Of a DNA stretch of 64,000 nt, positions 21,717 to 31,942 are shown piece by piece (within the stretch, counting starts at the first letter, position 1; each line of letters opens with the position of its first letter). The translations under genes were made by a program, and so were the position numbers. The DNA comes from Rhodococcus sp. SGAir0479 (GTDB taxonomy: Bacteria; Actinomycetota; Actinomycetes; Mycobacteriales; Mycobacteriaceae): the NCBI RefSeq assembly GCF_005484805.1, contig NZ_CP039432.1, positions 4,340,001 through 4,404,000 of the forward strand. Direction: 5' to 3'. Under the pieces are notes generated by a model. It worked only from the letters and a program-made list of their open reading frames with translations. It did not search any database and had not been told where the DNA came from.

Positions 21717-23641
21717 GCACCGCGACCCAGTCCTCGCCGCCGGTACCGGGCGGCGCCGGCGCCCCGGCCGCCAAGGCGGAGAACTTCGGCGTCTCGATGA
21801 AGCGGCTGCTCGGGCGGCTGCGCGACTACCGCGCCGCCGTGACGGCCGTGCTGCTGCTCGCCGTCACCAGCGTCGTGCTCTCGGTGATCGGCCCGCGACT
21901 GCTCGGGCACGCCACCAACCTCATCTTCGACGGCGTCATCGGCCGGCAGCTGCCGGAGGGGCTCACCAAGGACCAGGCCGTGGAGGGCCTGCGGGCCGCG
22001 GGTGAGAACCAGTTCGCCGACATGGTCTCGGGCATGAACCTGGTGCCGGGTCTGGGCATCGACTTCTCCGCGGTGGGCCGGGTGCTCGCGCTCGTGCTGG
22101 GCCTGTACATCGCGTCCGCCGTGGTCTCGTGGGCGGCCGCCTACCTGCTCAACATCATCGTGCAGGGCGTGGTGCGCCGGCTCCGCAACGAGGTGGAGCA
22201 GAAGATCAACCGGTTGCCGCTGAGCTACTTCGACTCGACGTCGCGCGGCGACCTGCTCAGCCGGGTCACCAACGACATCGACAACGTCTCGCAGAGCCTG
22301 CAGCAGACGCTGAGCCAGCTGGTGATCGCGGCACTGTCGGTGATCGGCATCCTCGCGATGATGATCTCGATCTCGCCGCTGCTGGCCCTGATCGCGGTGC
22401 TCACCGTGCCGCTGTCGGCCATCGTCGCCGCCAAGATCGCCAAGCGGTCCAAGCCGCACTTCGCCGCCGTGTGGAAGACCACCGGTGAACTCAACGGGCA
22501 GGTCGAGGAATCGCTCACCGGCCACGAGCTGGTCACCGCGTACGGCCGGCACCGCGAGGTGCAGGACGCCTTCCAGGAGAAGAACGAACAGCTGTACCAG
22601 TCCGGGTTCAAGGCGCAGTTCATCTCCGGCACCGTGATGCCGGCGATCATGTTCCTCGGCAACCTCAACTACGTGGCGATCGCCGTCATCGGCGGCATGC
22701 GGGTGGCGTCGGGCACCATGAGCCTGGGCGACGTGCAGGCGTTCATCCAGTACTCGCGCCAGTTCACCCAGCCGCTCACCCAGATCGGGTCGATGGTGAA
22801 CCTGCTGCAGTCGGGTATCGCCTCCGCCGAGCGGGTGTTCGCGGTCCTGGACGAGGACGAGCAGTCGCCCGACCCGCAGCCCGCCGCCACCCCGGCGCAG
22901 GCGCGTGGACGCGTCCGCTTCGAGGACGTCCGGTTCGGCTACGACCCCGCCAGCCCGCTGATCGAGGGCCTCTCGCTCACCGCGGAGCCCGGACAGATGG
23001 TCGCGATCGTGGGCCCGACGGGTGCCGGCAAGACCACGCTGGTCAACCTCATCATGCGGTTCTACGAGGTCGACGGCGGCCGGATCACGCTCGACGGCAC
23101 CGACATCGCGCAGATGACCCGCGACGACCTGCGCTCGCGGATCGGCATGGTCCTGCAGGACACGTGGCTCTTCGGCGGCACGATCCGCGACAACATCGCG
23201 TACGGCCGTCCCGGCGCCACCGACGAGCAGGTCCGCGAGGCCGCCCGTATGAGCTACGTGGACCGCTTCGTGCACATGCTGCCCGACGGTTACGACACCG
23301 TCATCGACGAAGAGGGCAGCAACGTCAGCGCCGGCGAGAAGCAGCTGATCACGATCGCCCGCGCGTTCATCGCGCAGCCGTCGATCCTGATCCTCGACGA
23401 GGCGACCAGCTCGGTGGACACCCGCACCGAGCTGCTGGTGCAGCAAGCCACCGCGCAGCTGCGCAGCGACCGCACCAGCTTCGTGATCGCGCACCGGCTC
23501 TCCACCATCCGCGACGCCGACCTGATCGTCGTCATGGAGAACGGCCGGATCGTCGAGCAGGGCGCCCACGACGAGCTGCTCGAGCGCCGCGGCGCGTACT
23601 TCGGCCTGTACAACAGTCAATTCGTCGGAGCGGTGGAGTGA
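21713..23641 (+). CDS. ABC exporter half-transporter, subunit 2
   Basis: The 642-residue protein has an extra N-terminal segment (~40 residues, Pro/Ala-rich), six membrane helices and an ATPase with Walker A GPTGAGKT, a non-standard signature NVSAGEKQ and canonical Walker B ILILDEATSSVD. In a dimer its intact Walker sites pair with the canonical signature of subunit 1, while its SAGEK signature faces the degenerate Walker B of subunit 1. The GTG start at 21713 overlaps the previous TGA (GTGA), so the subunits are translationally coupled. The acyl-CoA dehydrogenase starts 1 bp after its stop. Confidence 0.93.
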   Translation: MSTATQSSPPVPGGAGAPAAKAENFGVSMKRLLGRLRDYRAAVTAVLLLAVTSVVLSVIGPRLLGHATNLIFDGVIGRQLPEGLTKDQAVEGLRAAGENQFADMVSGMNLVPGLGIDFSAVGRVLALVLGLYIASAVVSWAAAYLLNIIVQGVVRRLRNEVEQKINRLPLSYFDSTSRGDLLSRVTNDIDNVSQSLQQTLSQLVIAALSVIGILAMMISISPLLALIAVLTVPLSAIVAAKIAKRSKPHFAAVWKTTGELNGQVEESLTGHELVTAYGRHREVQDAFQEKNEQLYQSGFKAQFISGTVMPAIMFLGNLNYVAIAVIGGMRVASGTMSLGDVQAFIQYSRQFTQPLTQIGSMVNLLQSGIASAERVFAVLDEDEQSPDPQPAATPAQARGRVRFEDVRFGYDPASPLIEGLSLTAEPGQMVAIVGPTGAGKTTLVNLIMRFYEVDGGRITLDGTDIAQMTRDDLRSRIGMVLQDTWLFGGTIRDNIAYGRPGATDEQVREAARMSYVDRFVHMLPDGYDTVIDEEGSNVSAGEKQLITIARAFIAQPSILILDEATSSVDTRTELLVQQATAQLRSDRTSFVIAHRLSTIRDADLIVVMENGRIVEQGAHDELLERRGAYFGLYNSQFVGAVE

Positions 23642-23642
23642 G

Positions 23643-24806
23643 ATGACCATGCAGCCGTTGGACCTGTTCGGAATCGACGCTCTCCTCGACGAGCAGGAAC
23701 GCGACATCCAGGACACGGTCCGACGGTTGGTGGACGAGCGGCTGCGGCCCCGCCTGCCCGAATGGTTCGAGTCCGGCACGCTGCCGCGGGAGATCGCCCG
23801 CGAACTGGGGGACCTCGGGCTGCTGGGCATGCATCTGCAGGGCTACGGGTGTGCCGGCACCAACGCGGTCAGCTACGGGCTCGCGTGCCTCGAGCTGGAG
23901 GCCGGGGACAGCGGCCTGCGCAGCTTCGTGTCGGTGCAGGGCTCGCTGTCGATGTTCTCGATCCACCGGTTCGGGTCGGAGGAACAGAAGCAGGAGTGGT
24001 TGCCGCGGCTGGCGTCGGGGGAGGCACTCGGCTGCTTCGGGCTCACCGAGCCGGACTTCGGCTCCAACCCGGCGGGCATGCGCACCCGGGCCCGTCGGGA
24101 CGGGGACGACTGGATCCTCGACGGCACCAAGATGTGGATCACCAACGGCAGCCTCGCCGACGTCGCGACGGTGTGGGCGCAGACCGAGGACGGGGTGCGG
24201 GGCTTCCTCGTCCCCACGGACACACCGGGATTCAGCGCCAACACCGTGCACGGGAAGCTGTCGATGCGGGCGTCGGTGACGTCCGAACTGGTGCTCGACG
24301 GTGTCCGGCTGCCGGCGTCGGCGCAGCTGCCCACCGCGCGGGGCCTCGGCGCGCCGCTGTCGTGCCTGAACGAGGCACGGTTCGGGATCGTGTTCGGTGC
24401 CCTCGGGGCGGCGCGTGACAGCCTGGAGACGGCCATCGCGTACGCCGGCACCCGGGAGGTGTTCGACCGACCGCTCGCCGGCTACCAGCTCACCCAGGAG
24501 AAGCTGGCCGACATGACGCTCGAACTCGGCAAGGGCATGCTGCTGGCGCTCCAGCTCGGCCGGATGAAGGACCGCGGCGAGATCACGCCCGACCAGATCA
24601 GCGTCGGCAAGCTCAACAACGTCCGCGAGGCCATCGCGATCGCCCGCGAGTGCCGGACGATCCTCGGCGCCAACGGGATCACCCTCGAGTACTCGCCGCT
24701 GCGGCACGCCAACAACCTCGAGTCGGTGCTCACGTACGAGGGCACCAGCGAAATGCATCTGCTCTCGATCGGTCGGGCGCTCACCGGGCACGCCGCGTTC
24801 CGCTGA
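23643..24806 (+). CDS. Acyl-CoA dehydrogenase, glutaryl-CoA dehydrogenase-like
   Basis: The 387-residue flavoenzyme has the acyl-CoA dehydrogenase core: CFGLTEPDFGSNPAGMRTRA (FAD/substrate loop), WILDGTKMWITNGSLADV, and TYEGTSEMHLLSIGRALTG, where the Glu of YEGT is in the position of the catalytic base of glutaryl-CoA dehydrogenase. These motifs resemble GcdH more than straight-chain FadE enzymes. It would oxidise and possibly decarboxylate glutaryl-CoA in lysine or tryptophan breakdown; this specificity is inferred. It starts 1 bp after the ABC exporter stop, so it is co-transcribed with it, which is unusual and not explained. Confidence 0.85.
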   Translation: MTMQPLDLFGIDALLDEQERDIQDTVRRLVDERLRPRLPEWFESGTLPREIARELGDLGLLGMHLQGYGCAGTNAVSYGLACLELEAGDSGLRSFVSVQGSLSMFSIHRFGSEEQKQEWLPRLASGEALGCFGLTEPDFGSNPAGMRTRARRDGDDWILDGTKMWITNGSLADVATVWAQTEDGVRGFLVPTDTPGFSANTVHGKLSMRASVTSELVLDGVRLPASAQLPTARGLGAPLSCLNEARFGIVFGALGAARDSLETAIAYAGTREVFDRPLAGYQLTQEKLADMTLELGKGMLLALQLGRMKDRGEITPDQISVGKLNNVREAIAIARECRTILGANGITLEYSPLRHANNLESVLTYEGTSEMHLLSIGRALTGHAAFR

Positions 24807-24959
24807 GGCCACCCCGCTCCCTGGCGCGCCCCGCGGCCGACTCCGGCGAATTCACCTGTAGTAGGCGATGCCTCGTCGCCGCGCACGCGAGATGGTTCGG
24901 TGAGCCGTGTTCGTCCGCGCGGTGAATCGATGTTCGAACTCGTGGAGGGTGATGCCGAT

Positions 24960-26360
24960 ATGACTGGCGGCGGCGGAAGCGAATCGGCGATGGGAGGCTA
25001 CTTGTTCGAGCACGGCTACCCGGTGGACCGAACGGCGCAGCAGGCGCGCGACGAAGCCGACGTCCAGCGGGCGGTGACGGCCTATCGATTCTGGTACCCG
25101 ACCGTGTCCATGGAGGGAATCTTCAACGGCAACCGCGAGATCGGCCTCGCGGACAACGAGGCCGTCGGGATCGCCTCGACGGGTCCGCTCCAGGTCGGAT
25201 TCACCCTCAACTCCGACACTCCCTACGGGGCTGCCGTGCTCGACCTCAGCGCCGGGCCCATGGTTGTCGACGTGCCGCAGGGGCCCTTCATCGGACTCGT
25301 CGACGACCATCATCAACGGTGGATCACCGATCTGGGCATCCCCGGCCCCGACCGTGGCCAGGGCGGGACCTACGTCATCACCCCGCCCGGCCACCGGGGT
25401 GAGCTACCCCCTCACGCGCACGTGGGACGGTCGGCCTCGAACAAGGTCCTGCTGGCGATACGGGCGCTGCCGATCGGCGGTGATCTCACCAAGGCCCTCG
25501 ACGCGCTGCGCGCAGTGCGGATCCACCCCCTCGGATTCCCGGACCGGACGCTGGAATTCGTCGACACCACCGAGAAGCCGGTGGACAGCACGTGCCTCCG
25601 GTGGGAGGACGACATCGAATTCTGGCGGGTGTTGCACGGCATCGTCACCGCGGAGCCGCCGGTGGCGGAGTTCCTGCCGATGTACGGACTGCTGTCCACG
25701 CTCGGGATCGAGAAGGGCGCCCCGTTCGCCCCCGACGAGCGGATGTCCGCCATCCTCGCGCGCGCCGCCCGTACGGGCCGCGACCAGATGCTCGTCTCGG
25801 CATTCGCCAGTGACCGCGAGGACCGGATCGCATGGCCGGACCGCCGCTGGGAATGGGTGGGTCTCGTCGCCGACAACGGAGACTTCGCCACCCCCGCGGG
25901 TATCGACCTCGAAGCCCGCGACCGGTGGTTCTCCCAGGCGATCATCGCCTCGCCCGCAATGTTCCGCCGGCAGGTCGGTGGCGGCTCGCTGTACTGGCTC
26001 GGTGTTCGGGACGCGTCGGGTGCCTTCCTCGACGGGGGCACCTCCTACACCCTGGAGATACCGCAACCGGTGCCCGGCACCCTGTTCTGGTCCATCACGA
26101 TTTACGACGCGCAGACACGGTCGCAGGTTCAGGCCGACCGGAACAGTGCGGCGCTGCGTTCGATGTTCGAACTGAACGATGTCGATCAGACCGGCCCACT
26201 GCGCCTGCACTTCGGGCCGACTGCGCCCCGTGGTGCCGAGAATCGTTGGCTGCAAACCGTTCCCGGGCGCGGCTGGTTCGCCTACCTTCGGATCTACGGT
26301 CCCGAGCAAGCCGCATTCGACGGCACCTGGAAGCCGGCGGACTTCGAAAAGACCGGCTGA
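24960..26360 (+). CDS. DUF1254/DUF1214 domain protein
   Basis: The ~466-residue protein has an N-terminal DUF1254 domain (AVTAYRFWYPTVSMEGIF, TLNSDTPYGAAVLDLSAGPMVVDVP) and a C-terminal DUF1214 domain (ASGAFLDGGTSYTLEIPQP, LFWSITIYDAQTRSQVQAD, WLQTVPGRGWFAYLRIYGP). Many relatives are exported, but no signal peptide is seen here. Function unknown. The start is uncertain: ATG 24960 has GGAGGG upstream, while in-frame ATG 24930 and GTG 24900 would add 10-20 residues. It stands alone between the acyl-CoA dehydrogenase and the PPOX gene. Confidence 0.85.
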   Translation: MTGGGGSESAMGGYLFEHGYPVDRTAQQARDEADVQRAVTAYRFWYPTVSMEGIFNGNREIGLADNEAVGIASTGPLQVGFTLNSDTPYGAAVLDLSAGPMVVDVPQGPFIGLVDDHHQRWITDLGIPGPDRGQGGTYVITPPGHRGELPPHAHVGRSASNKVLLAIRALPIGGDLTKALDALRAVRIHPLGFPDRTLEFVDTTEKPVDSTCLRWEDDIEFWRVLHGIVTAEPPVAEFLPMYGLLSTLGIEKGAPFAPDERMSAILARAARTGRDQMLVSAFASDREDRIAWPDRRWEWVGLVADNGDFATPAGIDLEARDRWFSQAIIASPAMFRRQVGGGSLYWLGVRDASGAFLDGGTSYTLEIPQPVPGTLFWSITIYDAQTRSQVQADRNSAALRSMFELNDVDQTGPLRLHFGPTAPRGAENRWLQTVPGRGWFAYLRIYGPEQAAFDGTWKPADFEKTG

Positions 26361-26456
26361 CCCTCGGCGACGCCGAGGGGCGCCGAGGCCGATCCCGCTG
26401 TCGGCGGGCCCCGATAGGCTGGACCGCGTCCGCATCGAGCCGAGCAGGAGAGCATC

Positions 26457-26918
26457 ATGGCCGTCGCCACCGCCGAACACGTCACCCGCGAACAGTTGCT
26501 CGAGTTCGTGCGTCCCCGGCACCGCTGTGTGCTCGTCACGCACAAGAAGTCGGGCGGCCTGCAGATCTCGCCGGTCACCTCCGGGGTGGATGCCGACGGG
26601 CGCATCGTGATCTCGACGTACCCGCAACGGGCCAAGGCCGCCAACCTGCGGCGAGATCCGCACGCGAGCGTGTGCGTGCTCTCCGACGAGTTCAACGGGG
26701 CCTACGTGCAGATCGACGGCACCGCGGAGGTGCTCGACATGCCCGACGCGCTCGAGCCCCTCGTCGAGTACTTCCGCTGCATCTCCGGCGAACACCCGGA
26801 CTGGGACGAGTATCGCGACGCGATGCGCAAGCAGAACAAGAGCCTCATCCGGATCACGATCGACGACTGGGGCCCGATCGCGACCGGCGGCTTCCCGCCC
26901 GACCTCGCCCGCGACTGA
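26457..26918 (+). CDS. PPOX-class F420-dependent oxidoreductase-like protein
   Basis: The 153-residue split-barrel protein has RCVLVTHKKSGGLQISPVT, GRIVISTYPQRAKAANLRRD and ASVCVLSDEFNGAYVQIDGTAEV, typical of the FMN/F420-binding PPOX family; mycobacterial relatives bind coenzyme F420 (TIGR03618-like). It would reduce or oxidise a small organic substrate. CAGGAG precedes the ATG at 26457. A possible -10 (GATAGGCT) lies upstream. The GyrI-like gene follows after 23 bp and may share its transcript. Confidence 0.88.
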   Translation: MAVATAEHVTREQLLEFVRPRHRCVLVTHKKSGGLQISPVTSGVDADGRIVISTYPQRAKAANLRRDPHASVCVLSDEFNGAYVQIDGTAEVLDMPDALEPLVEYFRCISGEHPDWDEYRDAMRKQNKSLIRITIDDWGPIATGGFPPDLARD

Positions 26919-26941
26919 CTGCGCACCGGGGGAGCAGTCGA

Positions 26942-27568
26942 ATGAAGGTCGATCTTCGGAAAGAGATCGAGACGTACACAGCGCCGCGGGGCCGGTTCGT
27001 CGTCGTGAAGGTGCCGGCGATGCAGTTCCTCATGATCGACGGCCACGGTGATCCCAACACCGCGCAGGCGTACCAGGATGCCCTGAAATCGCTCTACCCG
27101 GTGGCGTACGCGCTGAAGTTCCTCAGCAGGAACCGGCTGGAACGGGACTACACGGTGATGCCGTTGGAGGCTCTGTGGTGGGCCGACGACATGGAGTCGT
27201 TCACCACCGTGCGTGACAAGTCGCGGTGGGACTGGACGGTGATGAACATGATCCCGGATTGGATCACCGCCGAGCACTTCGACGAAGCGCGGGAGTCGGT
27301 GGCCCGCAAGGGAACCGCGCCGGTATTGGAGAAGCTGCGTCTGGAACGGCTCGACGAGGGGCAGAGCGTCCAGACGCTCCACATCGGTCCGTACGACGAC
27401 GAGGCGCCGGTGCTCGACGAACTGCACCACCGGTTCATCCCGGACAACGCGTTGCGGATGACCGGCAAGCACCACGAGATCTACCTGAGCGACCCGCGGC
27501 GCGCCGCACCGGACCGGCTGCGAACGATCCTGCGGCAGCCCGTCGTGGAAGTCCACCCCACCCGGTAG
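26942..27568 (+). CDS. GyrI-like small-molecule-binding domain protein
   Basis: The 208-residue protein consists of a single GyrI/SBMB-type fold without a DNA-binding domain: VVVKVPAMQFLMIDGHGDPN, YQDALKSLYPVAYALKFLS, PLEALWWADD, and HIGPYDDEAPVLDELHHRFI near the end. Stand-alone proteins of this kind are annotated GyrI-like and some bind or hydrolyse cyclic small molecules; the ligand here is unknown. GGGGGAG lies upstream of the ATG at 26942. It follows the PPOX gene by 23 bp. Confidence 0.87.
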   Translation: MKVDLRKEIETYTAPRGRFVVVKVPAMQFLMIDGHGDPNTAQAYQDALKSLYPVAYALKFLSRNRLERDYTVMPLEALWWADDMESFTTVRDKSRWDWTVMNMIPDWITAEHFDEARESVARKGTAPVLEKLRLERLDEGQSVQTLHIGPYDDEAPVLDELHHRFIPDNALRMTGKHHEIYLSDPRRAAPDRLRTILRQPVVEVHPTR

Positions 27569-27591
27569 TCGGTCTTCAGGAGGTAGCCGTC

Positions 27592-28011
27592 ATGAATGTC
27601 GTTCGCCGACTGGTGATCTGCGCCGGATTGGTGGTCGGTCCGATTCTGGCGCCGGCGGCGGTGGCGTCCGCCGCGCCGGCCGTGCCCTTCCAGCTCGAGC
27701 CGGCGCCGTTCGGGAACCCCGACGGAAGTTTCGACGCCCCCGCGGTCCGTTGCGTGGCAGTGGTCGGCGAACCACCGGGCACGGTCACGATCACCGGCGG
27801 GAAGGACGGCGGGTGGGGATGCCTGCTCTCGTCCGAAGTCCGCTGGCTCAATCTGTCGACCGGAGCGTCCGGAGCCGCCCGGATGTCGGACGGGCTGCAC
27901 GGTGTCCCGGCGGCGGCGACGGTGCAGACCGGCTCCGGGCAGATCGCCCTGGTCGTCCTCCCCGTCGCCGGGCCGATCACCCCGGGCGTCGCAACGTTCT
28001 ACGTGCCGTGA
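27592..28011 (+). CDS. Secreted protein of unknown function
   Basis: I do not recognise this 139-residue protein. It starts with a clear Sec signal peptide (RRLVICAGLVVGPILAPAAV, cleavage probably after ASA at ~27). The mature part of ~110 residues is beta-rich with two cysteines (VRCVAVV and WGCLLSS) that could form a disulfide, and ends GVATFYVP. CAGGAGGT lies upstream of the ATG. A second secreted protein with a similar style, two or more cysteines and a terminal VFVP, is encoded at 59801-60334. Confidence 0.8.
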   Translation: MNVVRRLVICAGLVVGPILAPAAVASAAPAVPFQLEPAPFGNPDGSFDAPAVRCVAVVGEPPGTVTITGGKDGGWGCLLSSEVRWLNLSTGASGAARMSDGLHGVPAAATVQTGSGQIALVVLPVAGPITPGVATFYVP

Positions 28012-28024
28012 GCCGGACTGCGGA

Positions 28025-28828
28025 TCACATCCGCCCGTAACGGGCCAGGACGAAGCAGTACACGCCGTAGGCGATGATCCCGACGCCCGCCGCCACCAGC
28101 AGGATCTGACCGAACGGGGCGGCGCCGAGCGTCTTGACCGCCCCGTCCAGCCCGCTCGCCTTGGCCGGATCGGTGGTGAACGTCGCGACGATCACCAGGA
28201 CCCCGGCGCCCGCGATCGCCAGACCCTTCGCGATGTAGCCCACCACCCCCAGGGGTGTGGCCAGTCGGGGCAGGCCGGTGCGGTGCAGGTCGTCGAGGAA
28301 CTTCTTCCCGGCGCCCTTGTACACGTGATAGGCGCCGACGGCGATGATCACCAGCCCGGCCACGACGAGAACCGCCTTGCCGCCGCCGGATTGCATCAAC
28401 CGGGCGCTCATTCCCACGTTCTGTTCGGTGCTCGCCTTCCCGCCGCCGCGCGCGAACTGGAACGCGGTGAACGCCAACGCGAGATATGCCACCGCGACGC
28501 CCACGGTCTTCGCCCGGTCCAGCGCGGACGGATCCTCGGCGTCGGAGCGTTTCCCGACGAACGCCTCCACCACCCGCCAGGCCGCGAGGGCCGCCAGGGT
28601 CACGGCCGCCACCCACAGTGCGATGCGTCCGCCCGGCTGGGACGCCAGCGTCATCAGCGCCCCCGACTGATCGGCGGTGCCGGCGTCGCCGAAGGCCAAC
28701 CGGATGACGATGTAGCCGATGAGCAGATGCACCAGCCCGCTCGCGGCCTGCCCGACCCGTGCGATCTTCTCGAACGCGGGGTGCTGAGCGGAGCTCGCGT
28801 GTCCCGACGTGGTGTCCTGTCCGGTCAA
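28025..28828 (-). CDS. DUF1206 family membrane protein
   Basis: The 267-residue protein has six membrane helices arranged as three repeated pairs, each pair starting with a conserved G-x-x-x-GLVHL- or GYIAKGLA-like segment (ARVGQAASGLVHLLIGYIVI, TPLGVVGYIAKGLAIAGAGV). This is the DUF1206 triple repeat, common in actinobacteria and cyanobacteria, with unknown function. The start is TTG (28826-28828), supported by GGGAGG five bases upstream. It is convergent with the secreted protein gene, 13 bp between stops. Confidence 0.9.
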   Translation of the reverse strand: MTGQDTTSGHASSAQHPAFEKIARVGQAASGLVHLLIGYIVIRLAFGDAGTADQSGALMTLASQPGGRIALWVAAVTLAALAAWRVVEAFVGKRSDAEDPSALDRAKTVGVAVAYLALAFTAFQFARGGGKASTEQNVGMSARLMQSGGGKAVLVVAGLVIIAVGAYHVYKGAGKKFLDDLHRTGLPRLATPLGVVGYIAKGLAIAGAGVLVIVATFTTDPAKASGLDGAVKTLGAAPFGQILLVAAGVGIIAYGVYCFVLARYGRM

Positions 28829-28955
28829 GTGGCCTCCCGGTGCGCGCTGTGGTGCCCCCCAGCTGGAAAAAGCCTATCGCCGGGGCGAAGGCCTTGCTCG
28901 GGACGAGCACACGCGGGCCCTTGTTCGGGGCGGCGCAGCGGCGCACGCTCGAAAC

Positions 28956-29795
28956 ATGAGCGAATCACTTGTGAGCAAGGAAGCCGATCGGACCCTCAAG
29001 GCCAAACATCGGGCGGTGTGGGCGTCGGGCAACTATCCGGCCGTCGCGGAGGAGATCATCCCGGAACTGGGGCCGATCCTCGTGCGCGCGGCCGACGTGC
29101 AGAGCGGGCAGCGGGTGCTCGACGTCGGCGCCGGATCGGGCAACGCGGCCATCCCGGCGGCGCTGGCGGGGGCGGACGTGGTCGCCTCGGACCTCACCCC
29201 CGAACTGTTCGACGCCGGGCGCCGGCTCGCCGCCAAGCGCGGCGCCCAACTCGACTGGGAGGTCGCCGACGCGGAGGCGATGCCGTTCGAGGACGACCGG
29301 TTCGACGTCGTCCTCTCCTGCGTGGGGGTCATGTTCGCCCCGCACCACCAGGACAGCGCCGACGAACTGGTCCGGGTCTGCAAGCCGGGCGGCACCATCG
29401 GGCTGCTCAGCTGGACACCGGACGGCTTCATCGGGCGGATGTTCGCGGCGATGAAGCCGTACGCCCCGCCGCCTCCCCCCGGGGCGCAGCCCCCACCGCT
29501 GTGGGGCGACGAAACTCACGTCCGCGAGTTGCTCGGCGACCGTGTCACCGATGTGCGGTCGCAGCGCGACGTGTTGCGCGTGGACCGCTTCGACGGCCCG
29601 GAGGATTTCGTCGACTACTTCAAGGCCAACTACGGGCCGACGATTGCGGTGTACAAGGCCGTCGCCGACGATGCCGACCGGGTCACGGCGCTCGATCGGG
29701 ATCTCACCGACCTGGCCCGACGGTTCGACGTCGGCGACGGATCGTTCGTCATGGACTGGGAGTACCTGCTGCTCACCGCGCACGAGCGCCCCTAG
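28956..29795 (+). CDS. SAM-dependent methyltransferase (class I)
   Basis: The 279-residue protein has motif I RVLDVGAGSGNAAIPAAL, the acidic residue in VVASDLTPELF, DAEAMPFEDDRFDVVLSCVG (motifs II-IV) and VCKPGGTIGLLSWTPDGFIG (post-IV), the UbiE/COQ5-like Methyltransf_11 pattern. A proline-rich segment (YAPPPPPGAQPPPL) follows. The substrate is unknown. The ATG at 28956 gives the N-terminal helix expected; no strong ribosome-binding site is present. It is divergent from the DUF1206 gene and 44 bp upstream of tgt. Confidence 0.88.
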   Translation: MSESLVSKEADRTLKAKHRAVWASGNYPAVAEEIIPELGPILVRAADVQSGQRVLDVGAGSGNAAIPAALAGADVVASDLTPELFDAGRRLAAKRGAQLDWEVADAEAMPFEDDRFDVVLSCVGVMFAPHHQDSADELVRVCKPGGTIGLLSWTPDGFIGRMFAAMKPYAPPPPPGAQPPPLWGDETHVRELLGDRVTDVRSQRDVLRVDRFDGPEDFVDYFKANYGPTIAVYKAVADDADRVTALDRDLTDLARRFDVGDGSFVMDWEYLLLTAHERP

Positions 29796-29827
29796 CCCGG
29801 ACGCGGGGTGGCTCCTGCCGGCTGTGA

Positions 29828-31824
<1,997 letters not shown>

Positions 31825-31877
31825 CGCGCCATCCAAGCACCTCGACCGGTGTGACGACGATCCGCACCCCCCACCGC

Positions 31878-31937
31878 CCGTTTTGCGCACTTGCCGCTGT
31901 TCCGGGTCCCTCCGGCCGCGACAAGTGCGCAAAACGG
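31878..31937. repeat. 16-bp perfect inverted repeat with 28-base loop
   Basis: CCGTTTTGCGCACTTG (31878-31893) and CAAGTGCGCAAAACGG (31922-31937) are perfect complements. The repeat ends 5 bp after the stop of the Pro/Gly-rich membrane protein gene and 53 bp upstream of the transporter start, on the same strand. It lacks a T tract. It may act as a terminator, a regulator-binding site or a dispersed genomic repeat. Confidence 0.75.
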
Positions 31938-31942
31938 TTGGT

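Noticed and set aside
21458-23830. A 790-codon minus-strand frame opposite the ABC exporter
   Set aside because: Overlaps two genes with intact ABC motifs and has low-complexity composition and no start signal.
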